Of a DNA stretch of 64,000 nt, positions 1-12,350 are shown one piece after another. The position numbers were made by a program, and so were the translations under genes. The DNA comes from Papio anubis (Eukaryota; Chordata; Mammalia; Primates; Cercopithecidae). The first letter of the stretch is position 1. The number at the start of each line of letters is the position of its first letter. A model generated the notes under the pieces. The model worked only from the letters and a program-made list of their open reading frames with translations. It made no database searches and had not been told where the DNA came from. The stretch spans positions 166,726,782 to 166,790,781 of the forward strand of contig NC_044979.1 in the NCBI RefSeq assembly GCF_008728515.1, given 5' to 3'.

Positions 1-1363
1 TCTTCATAGTAGCTAAGCACAAGCAACCTGAGAAGGCCCTTCATTCCCACTATGAAGCCTTCAGAAATCAGAGGCTGGGACAGCTAGGTCCTCTTAGAAA
101 TGAAAGGGCTCTACCCCAATGCCTCTCATCTCAGAAGCGCCACCCTGCCACTGGGACCACAGCTCAATGGTATGACTGCCCCCATGTCCCTCAATCTTAA
201 CCATCGTGGATCACAGCAGGAGGGCCAGAGAATGAGCGTCAGCCTGGCACCGGGACCTCCGCTTCTCCCTTAAACTTCCCCGAACCCTCGGAGATAGTGT
301 TCCTCAAGTGACTCCACAGCGTTGCCCAATCCCTTCAGACATGGCCTTGATGATCTCCAAAACTCACACTACCTTTGCCAGCCTAAAGCTTCCACTCTGC
401 GCCCAAAAATGTGAATGTCAAATACCCTTCAAGGCAGAAGCCTATTTCTATTTGTGTTTGTTTTTTGTTTAAGGCAACGATCACCAACATTTGGTACACA
501 CGAGCCAGCCTGTGAGTGAAACATCAAGGTGCTTCGTTGGCAGCAAGTCGACTTCGGTTTCAGCAGAAAGCTGCACTATTTCCTGAGGTTAGAGGTTTAA
601 ACCAAAACAAGATGACAACCACATTTTAACCCCAAATCTGCCGACTGAGGGGAACCGTGATCCTTCCTTCACAGCAACTCTTCCTTATTTCAACTCCTTG
701 CTCAGCCTCTCTGCTAGTTCTGCCTTACTACTTGAAATCACACCCAAACCATCAAACTTGTCTCTTTAACGACTGGGAATCCACAGAAGCTCATCATGAC
801 TACAGCCTTTGTTCATAATCCCAGTTTTAATCCTTCCCCTCCTCTTTCCTTTTACTCTGGAGAGAATTCTGAGTAATGACAAACCTGTCTTGTATCTCAG
901 AGCCTTCAGTTTTTTCTTGTGAACTACGGCCCCTGCTGAGTTTGCTGACGGTGTGATGCTCTGAAGCTGGAGTATGCAGTCTCCATTTACACCTGGGACA
1001 GGTGTTGTGGGCCCACCTTCCTGGAGGCAGCTCCCACACCGACCTCTCATAAACAGCCCAGGAGGCAGGGAACAGAGTAATGCAGAGTCCACTATCTGAG
1101 CCTGTGCAGAAAGTGGCACCTAAATCCCCAACCTCAAAACCAGCATTTTCCTGAATCACTTACACCATGGGCTGGCAAACAAGGGCCCTCAGGCCAGACC
1201 CAGGACTGCTGCCACCTGTGTGGTGCAGCTGCTGATCCAACCGCGGATCCAGCCATCTCATTCATTTACACGTTATCTACGGCTGCTTCTGGCTCCAGTG
1301 GAAAAGCATGTGGCCTCCTGGCCCAAAGCCTAAAATGTACCATGTAGCCTTTAAAAGAAAAGA

Positions 1364-1664
1364 GGACCAGGCACGGTGGCTCATGTCTGTAATCCCAACA
1401 CTTTGGGAGGCCGAGGCAGGCAGATCACAAGGTCAAGAGATTGAGATCATGCTTCAATATGGTGAAACTCCGTCTCTACTAAAAATACAAAAATTAGCTG
1501 GGCACCATGGCGCACACCTATAGTTCCAGCTACTCGGGAGGCTGAGACAGATGAATTGCTTGAACCCGGGAGGCAGAGGTTGCAGTGACCTGAGAATGCA
1601 CCATTGCACTCCAGCCTGGAGACATAGCGAGACTCCGTACCACCCACCCTCCAAAAAAAAAAAA
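1364..1664 (+). mobile_element. Alu (plus)
   Basis: A full-length 7SL-derived dimer: head 'ggaccaggcacggtggctca', right arm 'gcactccagcctgg' and a 12-base A tail. Moderately diverged. Confidence 0.95.
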
Positions 1665-2070
1665 CAGAAAACAGTTTGTCAACCCATTTTCTCCTACTTA
1701 AATTATTTTCTTATTCTAAATCTGTTGATTTCTAACTGCAGTGAATCTGTAAAATTGAGGGCAAAGCCATAAAGAATCTAAATGTTGACCTCTAGTCCTA
1801 CATCATGGTGTGGGTCATTTATATCAATATCCTCCATCCCATGAATGACCGATTAAGCAGCATCAGGGAGATCCCAGACTCCTCCAAGAAGAAATCACTA
1901 TAGAAGAAACACAAGTGGTAATGTTGAAAAGAAAGCAAATACTACTGCCCCCCTCCCCCAAAACACCTACCCCATCAAAAACTAACAACTTGTTAAAATA
2001 CCCCCAATATTCCTTTGAATGGCCTATTTAGTCACATGCTTTCTCTGCATTTATATATTTTGTTCTGTCT

Positions 2071-2348
2071 TGTTTTGTTTTAGACAGAGTCTTGCTGGAG
2101 TCCAGTGGCACAATCTCAGCTCACTACAACCTCTGCTTCCCGGGTACAAGCGAATCTCCTGCCTCAGCCTCTCAAGTAGCTGGGATTACAGGTGCCTGCC
2201 ACCACATCCAGCTAATTTTTGGATTTTTAGTAAGGACGGGGTTTTACCATATTAGCCAGGTTAGTCTTGAACTCCTGACCTCAAGTGATCCGTCCGCCTT
2301 GGCCTCCCAAAATGCTGGGATTACAGGTGTGAGCCACCGCACCTGGCC
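2071..2348 (-). mobile_element. Alu (minus), internal deletion
   Basis: It reads 'agacagagtcttgctggag...' with the usual 'ctctgtcgcccaggc' segment missing, and ends 'gagccaccgcacctggcc'. A small deletion near its 3' arm therefore shortens it. Confidence 0.92.
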
Positions 2349-3495
2349 TCCTTTGTTATTTTTAATGAAATGGCATCAACAGCTACAGGGGCTCTTTGCA
2401 AATTCTAGGAATATCAGTAACTTTTCAGTGAAGGCTAAGTGATCTAAATAGAAAGTCCAATGAATCTTTGCATGAAATACTTTGATTTTAAAATCACTAG
2501 GACATTCCAATTGGGGATACTTTGTTCACATCATGGAGGAAAAAAAAAGTTTAGTTAAGAAGGAGTAAGCAACCTCCGTTCCCCACAAGCCCACACAAAT
2601 AATATAAGGCAAGAGAATAAGCCACATTTCCATTATATTATGTTCCTACCAATGAGTCTTTTAGGAGGAGGCTAGGACAAAACACAACCTAAAACAAAAG
2701 CATGGAGTGTTGATAGTTTTATATTCATGAACAACACAGCAATATGCCAATAAGCATTTCCATTGCAACAACAAGCCGTGTTTCCTAAATTATACATAAT
2801 TCCCAGTAAGCTAACCCATGTTTTTTCTCTCTCTCAAAAAGCATATTACAATACAATCACATGAGATCTCTAATTGCAGCAATTGCATCCATCTAAACTG
2901 GTTTATTAAAGAATAAATCATTCGCAAACGTCTCTAATTTCACTAGCATTGAGTGGCAATGCGATTGAGATGCACCTCACAGCTGATCCAGGCACTCCAG
3001 AGTTTGCCACAACAGCTCAGCTGAGAACCAGCATCCTAAATCCTGGTTTTAAGACCAAACAGTAACAAAGTCAGGAAGAAAATAAAAGATCTAGGATTTG
3101 GGGGTCTCAGAAACAGAGGCCATTTTGTCTTGATTTTTCACTTTATTTTTCCTTGGTTTATAATTAACCCATTATTTTGAAAAGATACTCAGAGCAGCAG
3201 CCCCCCCACCAAAAAAAGAAAAAAAATTCTTTTCCTGCCTATGTGTTTATGTCTGGGACAGACTTGGGCACAGCCACTTCCGCCCACCCATGTGGCTGAG
3301 TGACCACACAGTGTAATTTAACTCGAAGGTTTCATTTAGTGTTTGCGAGATGTTGGTGGCTACAGCAGGAAGACCCATTCAAGTAACTGCAATTAACTTT
3401 ATTTTTAATCAGTTGGGTCTTGAAAAAGAAATGTTCTTGTTTTGAAAAATAAGCTAGACTTTTCCCCCTCCATAAAACCCTTTTCTGATACACAC

Positions 3496-3604
3496 CAAAG
3501 GCTGCCAGCTCTGGTTCCTTTTTCCACTTGCCCAGCGAGGCCGGCGGGTTCAGCCAGATCACGGTGGTGTGCAAAAGCAGGTCCCCCATGCTCAGATCTG
3601 CAAC
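3496..3604 (-). CDS. TIAM1: TIAM1 exon: start of C-terminal PH domain (residues ~1259-1294)
   Basis: The exon has 109 nt and runs from phase 0 to phase 1. It encodes VADLSMGDLLLHTTVIWLNP and then PASLGKWKKEPELAAF, the first strands of the catalytic-core PH domain that follows the DH domain. The acceptor is 'ctggctttcag' and the donor GTGTGT. The next coding exon (expected to open with a VFKTAVV-type strand) is not found between here and base 1, so the rest of the PH domain lies beyond the window. An AluYR copy sits in the preceding intron about 600 bp away. Confidence 0.97.
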
Positions 3605-4210
3605 CTGAAAGCCAGAGATGTGACAAAGCTTACCGGGCAGTATTATTAACACTCAGATTTTCATGACGTCTGAAAATTCAGCATGCTGGTATTAATTTTC
3701 CTTCAAGAAAATACTGCTCCTAAAAACATTTGCTTAAATATACAAGATAATGCGTAAGTTAAACTGCTTGATTTAGCCATTCCACAACGTAACACATCAA
3801 AACATCACGCTGTACACAATATGTAAAATTTTTACTTCTCAATTTCATGTTTTTGAGAAAAGAAATAGCACCAAAATGACAGATTACATTTTTAAAAAAT
3901 ACTTTCGATTTGTGACTGTCTCAGTCACCACCACCAAACAGGCTGAGGATACAATATCCCATCAAAACAGGCTGAAGATACAATACCTTTCCAATGGGAA
4001 ATAATAGTATCATTATGTTCTAGCCATGTTTGAGCTAGGAACAATACAATGAAATTGTAACAAGAAAATCCTTTAACTCATATGAAATCTCCTAATTGAA
4101 AAATAAATCCTCTCTATTCCCAAAGAAACACACGGAATACAGGGGAGAGAAAAGGCTCGTCTTTTTTTTCCCCCCTTTACGCCATGTTCGTCTACTAGAA
4201 TTTCAGAATG

Positions 4211-4512
4211 GGCCGGGCGCGGTGGCTCAAGCCTGTAATCCCAGCACTTTGGGAGGCCGAGACGGGCGGATCACGAGGTCAGGAGATCGAGACCATCCTG
4301 GCTAACACAATGAAACCCCGTCTCTACTAAAAAATACAAAAAACTAGCCGGGCGAGGTGGCGGGCGCCTGTAGTCCCAGCTACTCGGGAGGCTGAGGCAG
4401 GAGAATGGCGGGAACCCGGGAGGCGGAGCTTGCAGTGAGCTGAGATCCGGCCACTGCACTCCAGCCTGGGTGACAGAGCGAGACTCGGCCTCAAAAAAAA
4501 AAAAAAAAAAAA
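4211..4512 (+). mobile_element. AluYR-type Alu (plus), Old World monkey subfamily
   Basis: Nearly consensus AluY, with 'ctcaagcctgtaatcccagc' in the head and 'gagatccggccactgcact' in the right arm, both typical of cercopithecid AluYR copies. A 13-bp target duplication (AGAATTTCAGAAT) lies at 4197-4209 and 4513-4525. Confidence 0.93.
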
Positions 4513-7500
4513 AGAATTTCAGAATAAGATGGCAAATAGGTACAAACTGGGGCTCTGAAATTCACATGCAGTTAGTCTGTTAAAACTGATCTACGAAACT
4601 GGAGATGTTTTGTGTTCAAACAGAGAGAGTTTCCCAAGGAGATGCTAATGGTTGTCTACGACAAAGATCCACCCCCAGATAACTGCATACATTTCCACCA
4701 GTGAGTATCCACTTTTTGGAAGTGTAAGCAAATTATTTCTTCTTCCAATCCATTTCAAAGATGACTTTATTTCACTTTAGATGAGGGAGAGAGAAGCCAA
4801 ATGAAGAGTTTGAAGATTCCTCTATTGGCACGGGCTGCGTGAGTGCTGGAACCCCAACAGACCATGAGGTGTAGTCACTTGCCCCCAGCGGTCACATGCT
4901 AAACTGTCTCAGACAAGTGCTGGTTGCAGAGCCATCTAGACACAATGATCCAGAGAGCCTGATGCAAGTTCAATGTCTGCCTCACAACAGTCACATCTGC
5001 TTTTCTCACTGGAGTCACTGACCTCCTTCCAAACTGAGCTGAGTTTCCTATATAGTAGCAACCTGGCAACCCTCCACTGAACGCAGTGCAGTTGGGATGG
5101 CCCTGCTCGAGCCACCAAAACAGGCTACCATGCTGAGATGTGGCTCCATCAGTACGGAGTACAATGCATTACTGCCTCCCTTGATTGGGATTATTGTAAT
5201 CATCACTGTCATTATTACTGAGCTGTAGTACCATTAGTATAACCAAGGGTTAAAATAATTTTTAAGCAGCTATATTATTTTGTCTACAGGTATTAAGTAA
5301 CTCATCAACCAAACTTCCAGGATATTATCAGCCAAGGTAATGACATCGTCTCCACTACCTGTCCCCCAAAGACCCACACAGAAGAGGAGGAATTATACAC
5401 AAAAGTCAAATTCCCAGGTACCACAGTCCCTGGGAGTACATCTTTAAAAGTGATTAAAGGCCAACATGGTAGACTGTCCAATTCTACTTCCTCCCACAGA
5501 ATTACATTATCTGCACCTTCTGCCATGTGATTTTCCAGCACCTCCCACTAGGCTAGGCAGGGTACATACATCACTGCCCAGATGACTTTGGGTGTAGGCA
5601 TTTGACTTAGTGCCCACCTTCCAGCCATGGGAAGGACTTGCCCAAGACAGCCATTGCTGCTTCAGCCTGGATCCTGGAAGGAAGAGACAAGGAGCACACC
5701 AGAACCTTCAGAACTGGAGCTAACCAAGAGAAACCAAACCTTGGTTGACCGACAAAGCCACATTTGAGATAAATATTTGTTGTAGAGAACCACTGAGATT
5801 TTAAGTTACTTGTTACACAACTTAAAATGGGCTGATGCTGTGCCTGTGCACAAGGTTTCTCTCTGGGCAAGCTTCCCATGGCAAGTGGAATAGGGGGTCA
5901 GGGTGCTCCCTCTGGCCACAGCGCTTCCCCTGGTTCCCTTCTGAATCTTCCTCCCAAACCCCAAGAGAGAGTTCTGCTGGGAGGCCTCTACCTTCCTAAA
6001 GACTGGGATGCCCTACTGAGCCAGCATTTTTAAGGACTTCTTTTAAGGGGAAATGCCCTCTTGCATTCTTCTTCCTCCTAGTTAAGCCAAAGGGATTCCT
6101 TAGCCCAACTCCCCAGAGTTTAACATGGAGGTATGAGGTTGAAGACCCAGTTTCATCAAAAAGCTGTTTCTTTGCCAGCTTTGTTCTCTATGAACCTACT
6201 TGCCTTCAGAGATATCTTAAGGAATGTTGGCTGAAGACAGGATTCAGGTACCCTGCGTTCCTAGAATGTTAACGTTTCACAATAAACCTGCTGTTACCAG
6301 CAGATACTGATAAATGTTCCTATTCCTGTTTACAAACTTCATCAATCCATTCTAGGCTGTTAACTCTTATTGCCACTAAGAGGGAACCACAAGGATCAAG
6401 AGTTCAAGAATTGCTTTTGTGAAAATCTGAATATAATTTGGGTACCTCCACAATCACCTGCCTCAGTATCCGTAATTCTTCCAATATACTGCTGAGAGCA
6501 GTGGAGTAGAATTGTCATTGATCTTGGCATAGACCATCCTATTTCCCAAGACTCATTCTCCCTAGGGCACTGAGGCTGCTGCATCCTTCCCAGTTTAAAG
6601 GCCGTTTTCCTCAATGGAAGAAAGAGAGATGAAACGGGGCCTGAGACTTGAGTGACCAACGGCCTTTCAGTAATGGATTCCCACTGGGGGTCTATTTCCT
6701 GCTCGTTTGTCTTATCCTGCCACAACAATATCTTCTCTTGCTCTCTTTGGCATCTTTTCCAAGCCAGAAATTCTCTGGGCTTTGCACCTCCTGGTAAAAG
6801 TAGGATTTTCCTCCTCTTCAGTCCTGGTACTCAGCCAGTGTCCCTCCTTCCATCTTTTGCATATTTCTTTTTACAATCTCAGCCCACAAAAAATACTTTG
6901 TATAGCACTATATGGCTTTGTTCTTCACTGGAAAGATTTCTTACATGTCAGAATTTCATTTTAAAGGACTTCCAGTTTCACTGAAGCCACATTCCCTTTA
7001 ATAGTCTCTGACTTCTGATCATGATCATCTTTTTTTCCTAAATTCTTTGTAACCCACTATCCATCTCGCCTTCTAATCTTTAGCATCATGGTCATTTGCT
7101 CCTAAGGTCATTAAAATCCAATAATTAATTTGGCATATAAAGAAAATATAATATGATGTAATGAAGATGTTCACTTCCATGGCCTTTACCAGTAAAATGC
7201 GCTTCTGTTAGAATGAAATAAACCAAAGGAGAGGAGGACTTCTTATAATAAAAAAAGTTTACAGTATTATTCATATTAGTCAATTTAAAAAAGCATTAAA
7301 ATTCTCTGATCAACATAAAATCAAGGTATAAAATTACCTTCAAGATATAACTAAACATATACATAGATATTAAAAACAATCAAAATCAACACCAAAATAT
7401 TGTAAGTTCTATGTCTTGAAACCATAGTTTTCTTCTTGCCTTTTTCTGTATTTTGCCCTCTTTTTTTAATAAGCATAATTTTTTTCTTCTTATAAAGTTT

Positions 7501-8288
7501 TATAAGAAAGTGAGAACTCAGTCCAGGGAGGCAACCTTCATCTTTTCTATACTCTGATAGATTAAATTATCTGCCAAATAGTCTGAGAACATTCTCATGC
7601 TCTGCTTGTTATGTAAAAACAAAATTGTGTTTCAGTTGAAAACTACACATCCTCTACAGCAGACATTCCTGGGCTATCAGATTCTGACTGTACACTGTCT
7701 TTGAGAGCCTGTGCAACTCTTTGTAAGGTGTAGGTAACAGAGATGTGTAAATTCTGTCCAGTCTGACACTGGCCTAGTTGATTTCCTCCAGCTGTGGAAA
7801 AACCAGTTTGTCTCATTTACAATTCATCTCAACATTTCTTCACTCCATATATAAACCTGTGTAATTGTGACTTTTCCAATGAACTTTTACAACACCTGCC
7901 TGGGTCCCCCACATCTTATGAGTAAAATAAATTATGAGATATCAACATTTTACCTCTTTCAGAAAATTATCCTTTAACAGCCTGAAAACTTGTTTTGTTT
8001 CATTAAGGACAAAAAAAAATGAGCCTGGATAATGGCCTTTAATATTTCTGGAGATAAGGTGCTTTCACTAGTCTACACTAAACAACCAAACTTCGTCCCA
8101 CCCACACGGCTTTTAACCCTGCTGCTAGTCACAGCAAGAGTGTTTTTCCACTAGGTTCCTTCCCACATTTTCTCTTTTTTAAGGTGGAAAGAAAAACTGA
8201 GTCTAATATTCTAGTTGAATCTGAGCGTACAGAGGCATTGATGAATGTTAACATATATCATATCCCTACAATTCCTCTAAGTATTACT

Positions 8289-8438
8289 GGCTTTTTTAAT
8301 TGAAAAATAATAATTGTATGTATTCAGGGGTACACAGCGATGCTTTGATACATGTACTGTATAACTCATCAGATCAGAGCAATTAACTTCTCCATGCATC
8401 TCAAACATCTACCACTTCTCTGTGTTGGCAACAAACTT
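8289..8438 (-). mobile_element. L1 3' end (minus)
   Basis: 'ttttttaattgaaaaataataattgtatg...' followed by 'gatcagagcaatta' and 'ctctgtgttgg' is the reverse complement of the A-rich 3' UTR end of L1MA/L1PB-age elements. Confidence 0.75.
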
Positions 8439-8574
8439 TTATTCAGGTAAGAGCTTCTTAATGACTCGGGCACCACTTTTAGCTCACCTTCAGTCTTTCT
8501 CAGGTGTATCTGTTCCTGCCACTGCTCTTCCAGGCAGGTTTTTGGGTAGATCCGATTCAGAGTCATCTGAAATT

Positions 8575-8720
8575 TTCATTCCTTTGACAACTATTTATTG
8601 AGCACCCACTAGGTGCCTGTGTCATTCTAATCTCTGGAGGTAGAGCCCTGGGCTTTAATGACACTTCTAGAAACAGCCCAGATTGTGGTGATGGAAGTTC
8701 ACTTTCACACTTAACACAGA
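8575..8720. repeat. Possible ancient LINE2/MIR-age fragment
   Basis: 'tatttattgagcacccactaggtgcc' resembles a widespread ancient interspersed-repeat motif. The remainder is too diverged to place. Confidence 0.45.
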
Positions 8721-8970
8721 ATAAAGCCAGAGATCCCCAGGGTGAGGAGCTGAACATCAGGAAAACATTTCTTACAGGAAGAAACAGTCCAGCTGAGGAA
8801 GAAAATTCACATTGCAGGCTTGGATAAAGCACAGATGTTCCACTAAGAAAAACAACAGCATCTTAACTGTTTTACTTATAAGTAACACCTTTTTTTAACA
8901 AAGAAAAAAAAAAAGCAACTCAAACTCGGCTTTCCTGACAGATGTGTCTTGAGAAGATGGGGACCCTCAC

Positions 8971-9089
8971 CTCTTTTTTCTCACCAGTCTGTTCCGCGAT
9001 CAGCTGGTCAAACACAGCCCCAAACTCTTCATGGATTTTCTGCATCTCATTGATGTGACTGGCAACCTTGTTCATGGTCTTGATGGCCA
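8971..9089 (-). CDS. TIAM1: TIAM1 exon: last DH helix and DH-PH junction (residues ~1219-1258)
   Basis: The exon has 119 nt and runs from phase 1 to phase 0. It encodes AIKTMNKVASHINEMQKIHE and then EFGAVFDQLIAEQTGEKKE. The first part is the C-terminal DH helix containing N1232, a contact to RAC1 switch II. The remainder continues as a helix into the PH domain. In DH-PH proteins this junction sets the angle of the PH domain. The acceptor is 'ttcttccag' and the donor GTGAGG. Confidence 0.97.
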
Positions 9090-9176
9090 CTGGAAGAAAA
9101 CAGGCCGTGAAATGAGAAGCTATTTAGAGACCCTCACGGAGACTCAGGTCTGCGGGGGTCCCGGGCCGAGGCCTAC
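9090..9176 (-). other. TIAM1: 87-bp TIAM1 intron
   Basis: It starts GTAGGCCTCGGCCCGGG and ends TTTTCTTCCAG, so the donor side is GC-rich and the acceptor side pyrimidine-rich. In-frame read-through gives 18 residues and then TAA at 9126-9124. It is by far the shortest intron in the window; the next shortest is 304 bp. Confidence 0.96.
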
Positions 9177-9356
9177 CGTCCAGGTGGTAGTGCTCCTCGC
9201 TCTCGGCATCGGTCAGGGCGAACAGCTCCCTGAGCAGAAGTGGGTACTTGAGGATCCTCTGGATGGGCTTGATGAGGTACGACTCAAGCGTGGATGAGTG
9301 CTGCTGCTTCGGGTTCTGGGCATCCAAGAACGCCTTGAAAGCCGTGTCTGTCTTGG
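9177..9356 (-). CDS. TIAM1: TIAM1 exon: DH domain CR3 catalytic helix (residues ~1159-1218)
   Basis: The exon has 180 nt and is phase 1 to 1. It carries the most conserved DH segment: SYLIKPIQRILKYPLLLREL, followed by FALTDAESEEHYHLD. Q1191 and K1195, required for RAC1 exchange, and I1187, linked to RAC selectivity, are all present. Before it lies KTDTAFKAFLDAQNPKQQHS. The acceptor is 'ccctgccag' and the donor GTAGGC. Only 87 bp separate it from the next exon. Reading past the donor reaches an in-frame TAA at 9126-9124, so the intron must be removed. Confidence 0.97.
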
Positions 9357-10188
9357 CTGGCAGGGTTTAAACACAGGTCATCGGGGTGGAACGCCCACGT
9401 GACTCTCTTCCCACAATTTCCCTCCCTTCCTCCGTGACTCCGAGGTGCCTTTTTGCAGGACTGAGCAGAGAGTGGGTGGCAGGAAGAGGGAAAGGTAGGG
9501 GAGGGCGGTCAGGGAGACCACAGGCAGTCAGATCTACGTATTTATGTGTTGGGGTGGAGTGGGGAGAAGCCTGATGAGTTACAGGATGACGGAGTGTAGA
9601 CTGCAGACACCCGGATTTCCAGCGGCTGCTCTTTATCCTCCTCCTATTACACATGTTTTTTTTTATCCTGATGTTTTGACACCTGGGGCTTTACGGTCCA
9701 TGGGGAGACTGCCCCACCCACGCTGGTCAGTGCCTGGAGATAGTAAAAGACTTGCCAGGAAATGTGCCTTTTATAGAGTCCCCACACGCTGTCACCTCCT
9801 CTCTGAGGCTCTTATACCCTGGGCCACCATTCTCGTCCTAATCATCTCAGGGTGGGGAGCAGACATCTTGGCTTCGAGTGCACCCCAGAGCCCGGCCTCC
9901 CCAGTTCCTTCCCTCAGAAACCCCAAGAAAGGCTCCTGACCACATCTTCCGCTCGCTCCCTCTGCCTCCTGACTGACCCTGCAGGTCCTCATCTGGCCCG
10001 CATGGCATGGGGTGCCCCTGCCTCTTGGGAACTCTGAGTGACAAACTGGTAATCATCCATCCCCTGAGCTGTTGGCTTTGTCATCCGAAAATAAGGATAA
10101 AGCTATATTCTGAACACTCCTTACCCTAGTTTTCCTAATCTTTCAAGCATTTCACTGCTGGAAAAACCTCTTTTGAAAAAGGCAAGCA

Positions 10189-10498
10189 GGCCAGGCACAG
10201 TGGCTCATGAATGTAATCCTAGCAGTTTGGGAGGCCGAGGCGGGTGGATCACTTGAGGTCAGGAGTTTGAAACCAGCCTGGCCAACCTGCTGAAATCTCA
10301 TCTCTACTAAAAATACAAAAATATTAGCCCGGCTGGTGGCAGGTGCTCGTAATCCCAGCTACTCAGGAGGCAGAGGCAGGAGAATCACTTGAACCCGGGA
10401 GGTGGAGGTTGCAGAGAGCCGAGATCGCGCCACTGCACTCCAGCCTGGGTGACAGAGGGAGACTCCGTCTCAAAAAAAAAAAAAAAAAAAAAAAAAAA
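10189..10498 (+). mobile_element. Alu (plus)
   Basis: A complete dimer starting 'ggccaggcacagtggctca' and ending in a long pure A tail of more than 25 bases. Confidence 0.95.
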
Positions 10499-11229
10499 GA
10501 ATGAAAATTTAAAAGAACGGCAAGCAGATGCAGAAGCAGCAGCACCTCACAGTGCTGGTGAAGTAGACAGAGGCAGACTCTCCCACAGTGATCTGTTCAA
10601 AGTTAACTCGGTGGCACCACCTTAGCGTCTGTGGGATCTGATCTGATGCAACTCAGGCAGCACTTTCCTCACCAGCCTTGCCTCCTTCCTCTGTGTCCCA
10701 GCAGGTTTGGGAAGCAGCCCTGGGGGGTTGTGGGGCCCCAGACAGAGGTACCTGGCAAGGGCTGATAGGAAGCCATGGCTAATGCCTTCCAGGTACAAAG
10801 GAATGTCGGGGGCCAGGGGGGAGGGCAAAATATGGGAAGAAGAAGAAACAATGTATCCAAGCAACGTAACAGTGGACACACACTGCCTCTGGGTTGGTGA
10901 GCACGTGGGGGTGCTGGGTGGTGTGGCACGGCCAGCATGAGCGCAGAAACTCCACACACCCCTGCCCCATACTTCGCCCAATCACCTCTCCATTTGGCTA
11001 TTCCTGAGTAGCACCTTTTATGATAAACCAATAAATGAACACAATCAACATTGAAAAAAGCACATTCTTCACATTCAGAACCTAAATATTCATCTGGATG
11101 ACTTTCCTCCATTGGAAATTTTACATGGCACTCCAATGACTCGATACTTTTCGTAACAGCACCTGGAATGTCACGGGAACTCAAAAATCTCTTCAATAAA
11201 TAAATACCCTCTCCCTGCAAAAAACAGGG

Positions 11230-11440
11230 GGAGTGTATATATAATTTTTTAAATATATATATAAACACACACATGTATATTTTATTAGAAAGTTTAAAAT
11301 ATAGAAATTTAAGTTTACTGATATATATATTTTATTAGAAAGTTTAAAATATAAAAATTTAAAAGTTTAATGATATTTATAGATTTTATTAGAAAGTTTA
11401 AAATAAATATTAAACTTTTAAACTGTCTAATAAAAATGTC
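11230..11440. repeat. AT-rich minisatellite with inverted copy
   Basis: 'tttattagaaagtttaaaat' recurs at 11281, 11331 and 11385, a period of 50-54 bp. An inverted match 'taaacttttaaactgtctaa' follows at about 11411-11430. Flanked by (TA)n. Confidence 0.85.
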
Positions 11441-11522
11441 TTTGCATCCCCAGTGGTTAGGGGTATGAGCTAAGACTAAAGATGCTATAAAAGGGCATCA
11501 GAACATGATTCTTCTGTCTTTA

Positions 11523-11834
11523 TTTTTTTTTCCTGAGACAGAGTCTGAATCTGTCGCCCAGGCTACAGTGTGATGGCACATTGTGGATCACTGCAACCTC
11601 TACCTCCCGAGTTCAAGCGATTCTCCTGCCTCACCCTCCCGAGTAGCTGGGACTACAGGCATGCACCATCATGTCTGGCTAATTTTTTTTTTTTTTTTTT
11701 TTTTTTGTATTTTTAGCAGAGATGGGGTTTCACCATGTTGGTTAGGCTGGTCTCCAACTCCTGACCTCAAACAATCTGCCTGCCTCAGCCTCCCAAAGGG
11801 CTGGGATTACAGGCGTGAGCCATCGCACCTGGCC
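11523..11834 (-). mobile_element. Alu (minus) with expanded middle T run
   Basis: A full-length reverse-complement Alu. The central A-rich linker is expanded to more than 20 T on this strand at about 11683-11706. Confidence 0.94.
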
Positions 11835-12350
11835 CTGTCTTTAATTTTAAAAAACAGCAATCATGGGGGAAGCCCTCATAAGACCACAATCTTATAATCC
11901 CCGTTAAGCCCCATTAACAGCAATCAGACTCCCTGAGTTGGCATCATTTCTTGTCTCTCCAAAGCACAAATTCCTGAAGAGAAAGGACACTGGGAAAAGT
12001 GGCCAACTGGCCCCATGTGACAGAAGGGCTGGGCCAGGCTGGGGGCCAGAATATGGGGAAGCAATAGATTTTGTGGGGCGTCCCGAATCTAGGGCTACGT
12101 CTAGAAGGGACCTGGGAACTCTTCCCCAACAAAATATTCATGTCCAAAAATATGCCTGTGGGTATTTCACCCATCAACTGAATTCTATATCAGAGCAAAA
12201 GAGTGCACGGTTCACAGCGCGTGGTGCGGTACGGGAGCATCGCTCCTCCAGTCCAGCTGTGAGTCCGTGATGAACGTGAACATGCACTTTGTTGTTCTCA
12301 AAGTTATCCCGACCCTCTAGGCTCATTAGACAATTAGAAAAATATGGGTC

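Larger units (their letters stand above)
1..3495 (-). other. TIAM1: TIAM1 intron (partial), after the first PH exon
   Basis: No coding exon is visible here. 1-1160 shows no recognisable repeat or gene. About 1166-1290 resembles the edge of an old hAT-type element ('ggctggcaaac...'). Two Alu copies follow (1364-1664 and 2071-2348). 2349-3495 is unremarkable intronic sequence with short A-rich and C-rich runs near 3200. Confidence 0.85.
3605..8970 (-). other. TIAM1: TIAM1 intron, 5.4 kb
   Basis: It contains the AluYR at 4211-4512 and an old repeat-like stretch at about 5560-5820. 8289-8438 matches an antisense L1 3' end. An ancient repeat motif ('tatttattgagcaccc') occurs near 8590. The long AT-rich stretch 5830-8280 has no repeat or exon I can name. 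A pyrimidine-rich tract sits just before the 3496-3604 acceptor. Confidence 0.85.

Noticed and set aside
10669..11274. 201-codon minus-strand open frame, the longest in the window
   Set aside because: Its N-terminal part runs into the AT-rich minisatellite edge and its C-terminal part is low-complexity Pro/Leu sequence. There is no domain, no splice-compatible context and no matching TIAM1 residues, so I treat it as chance.
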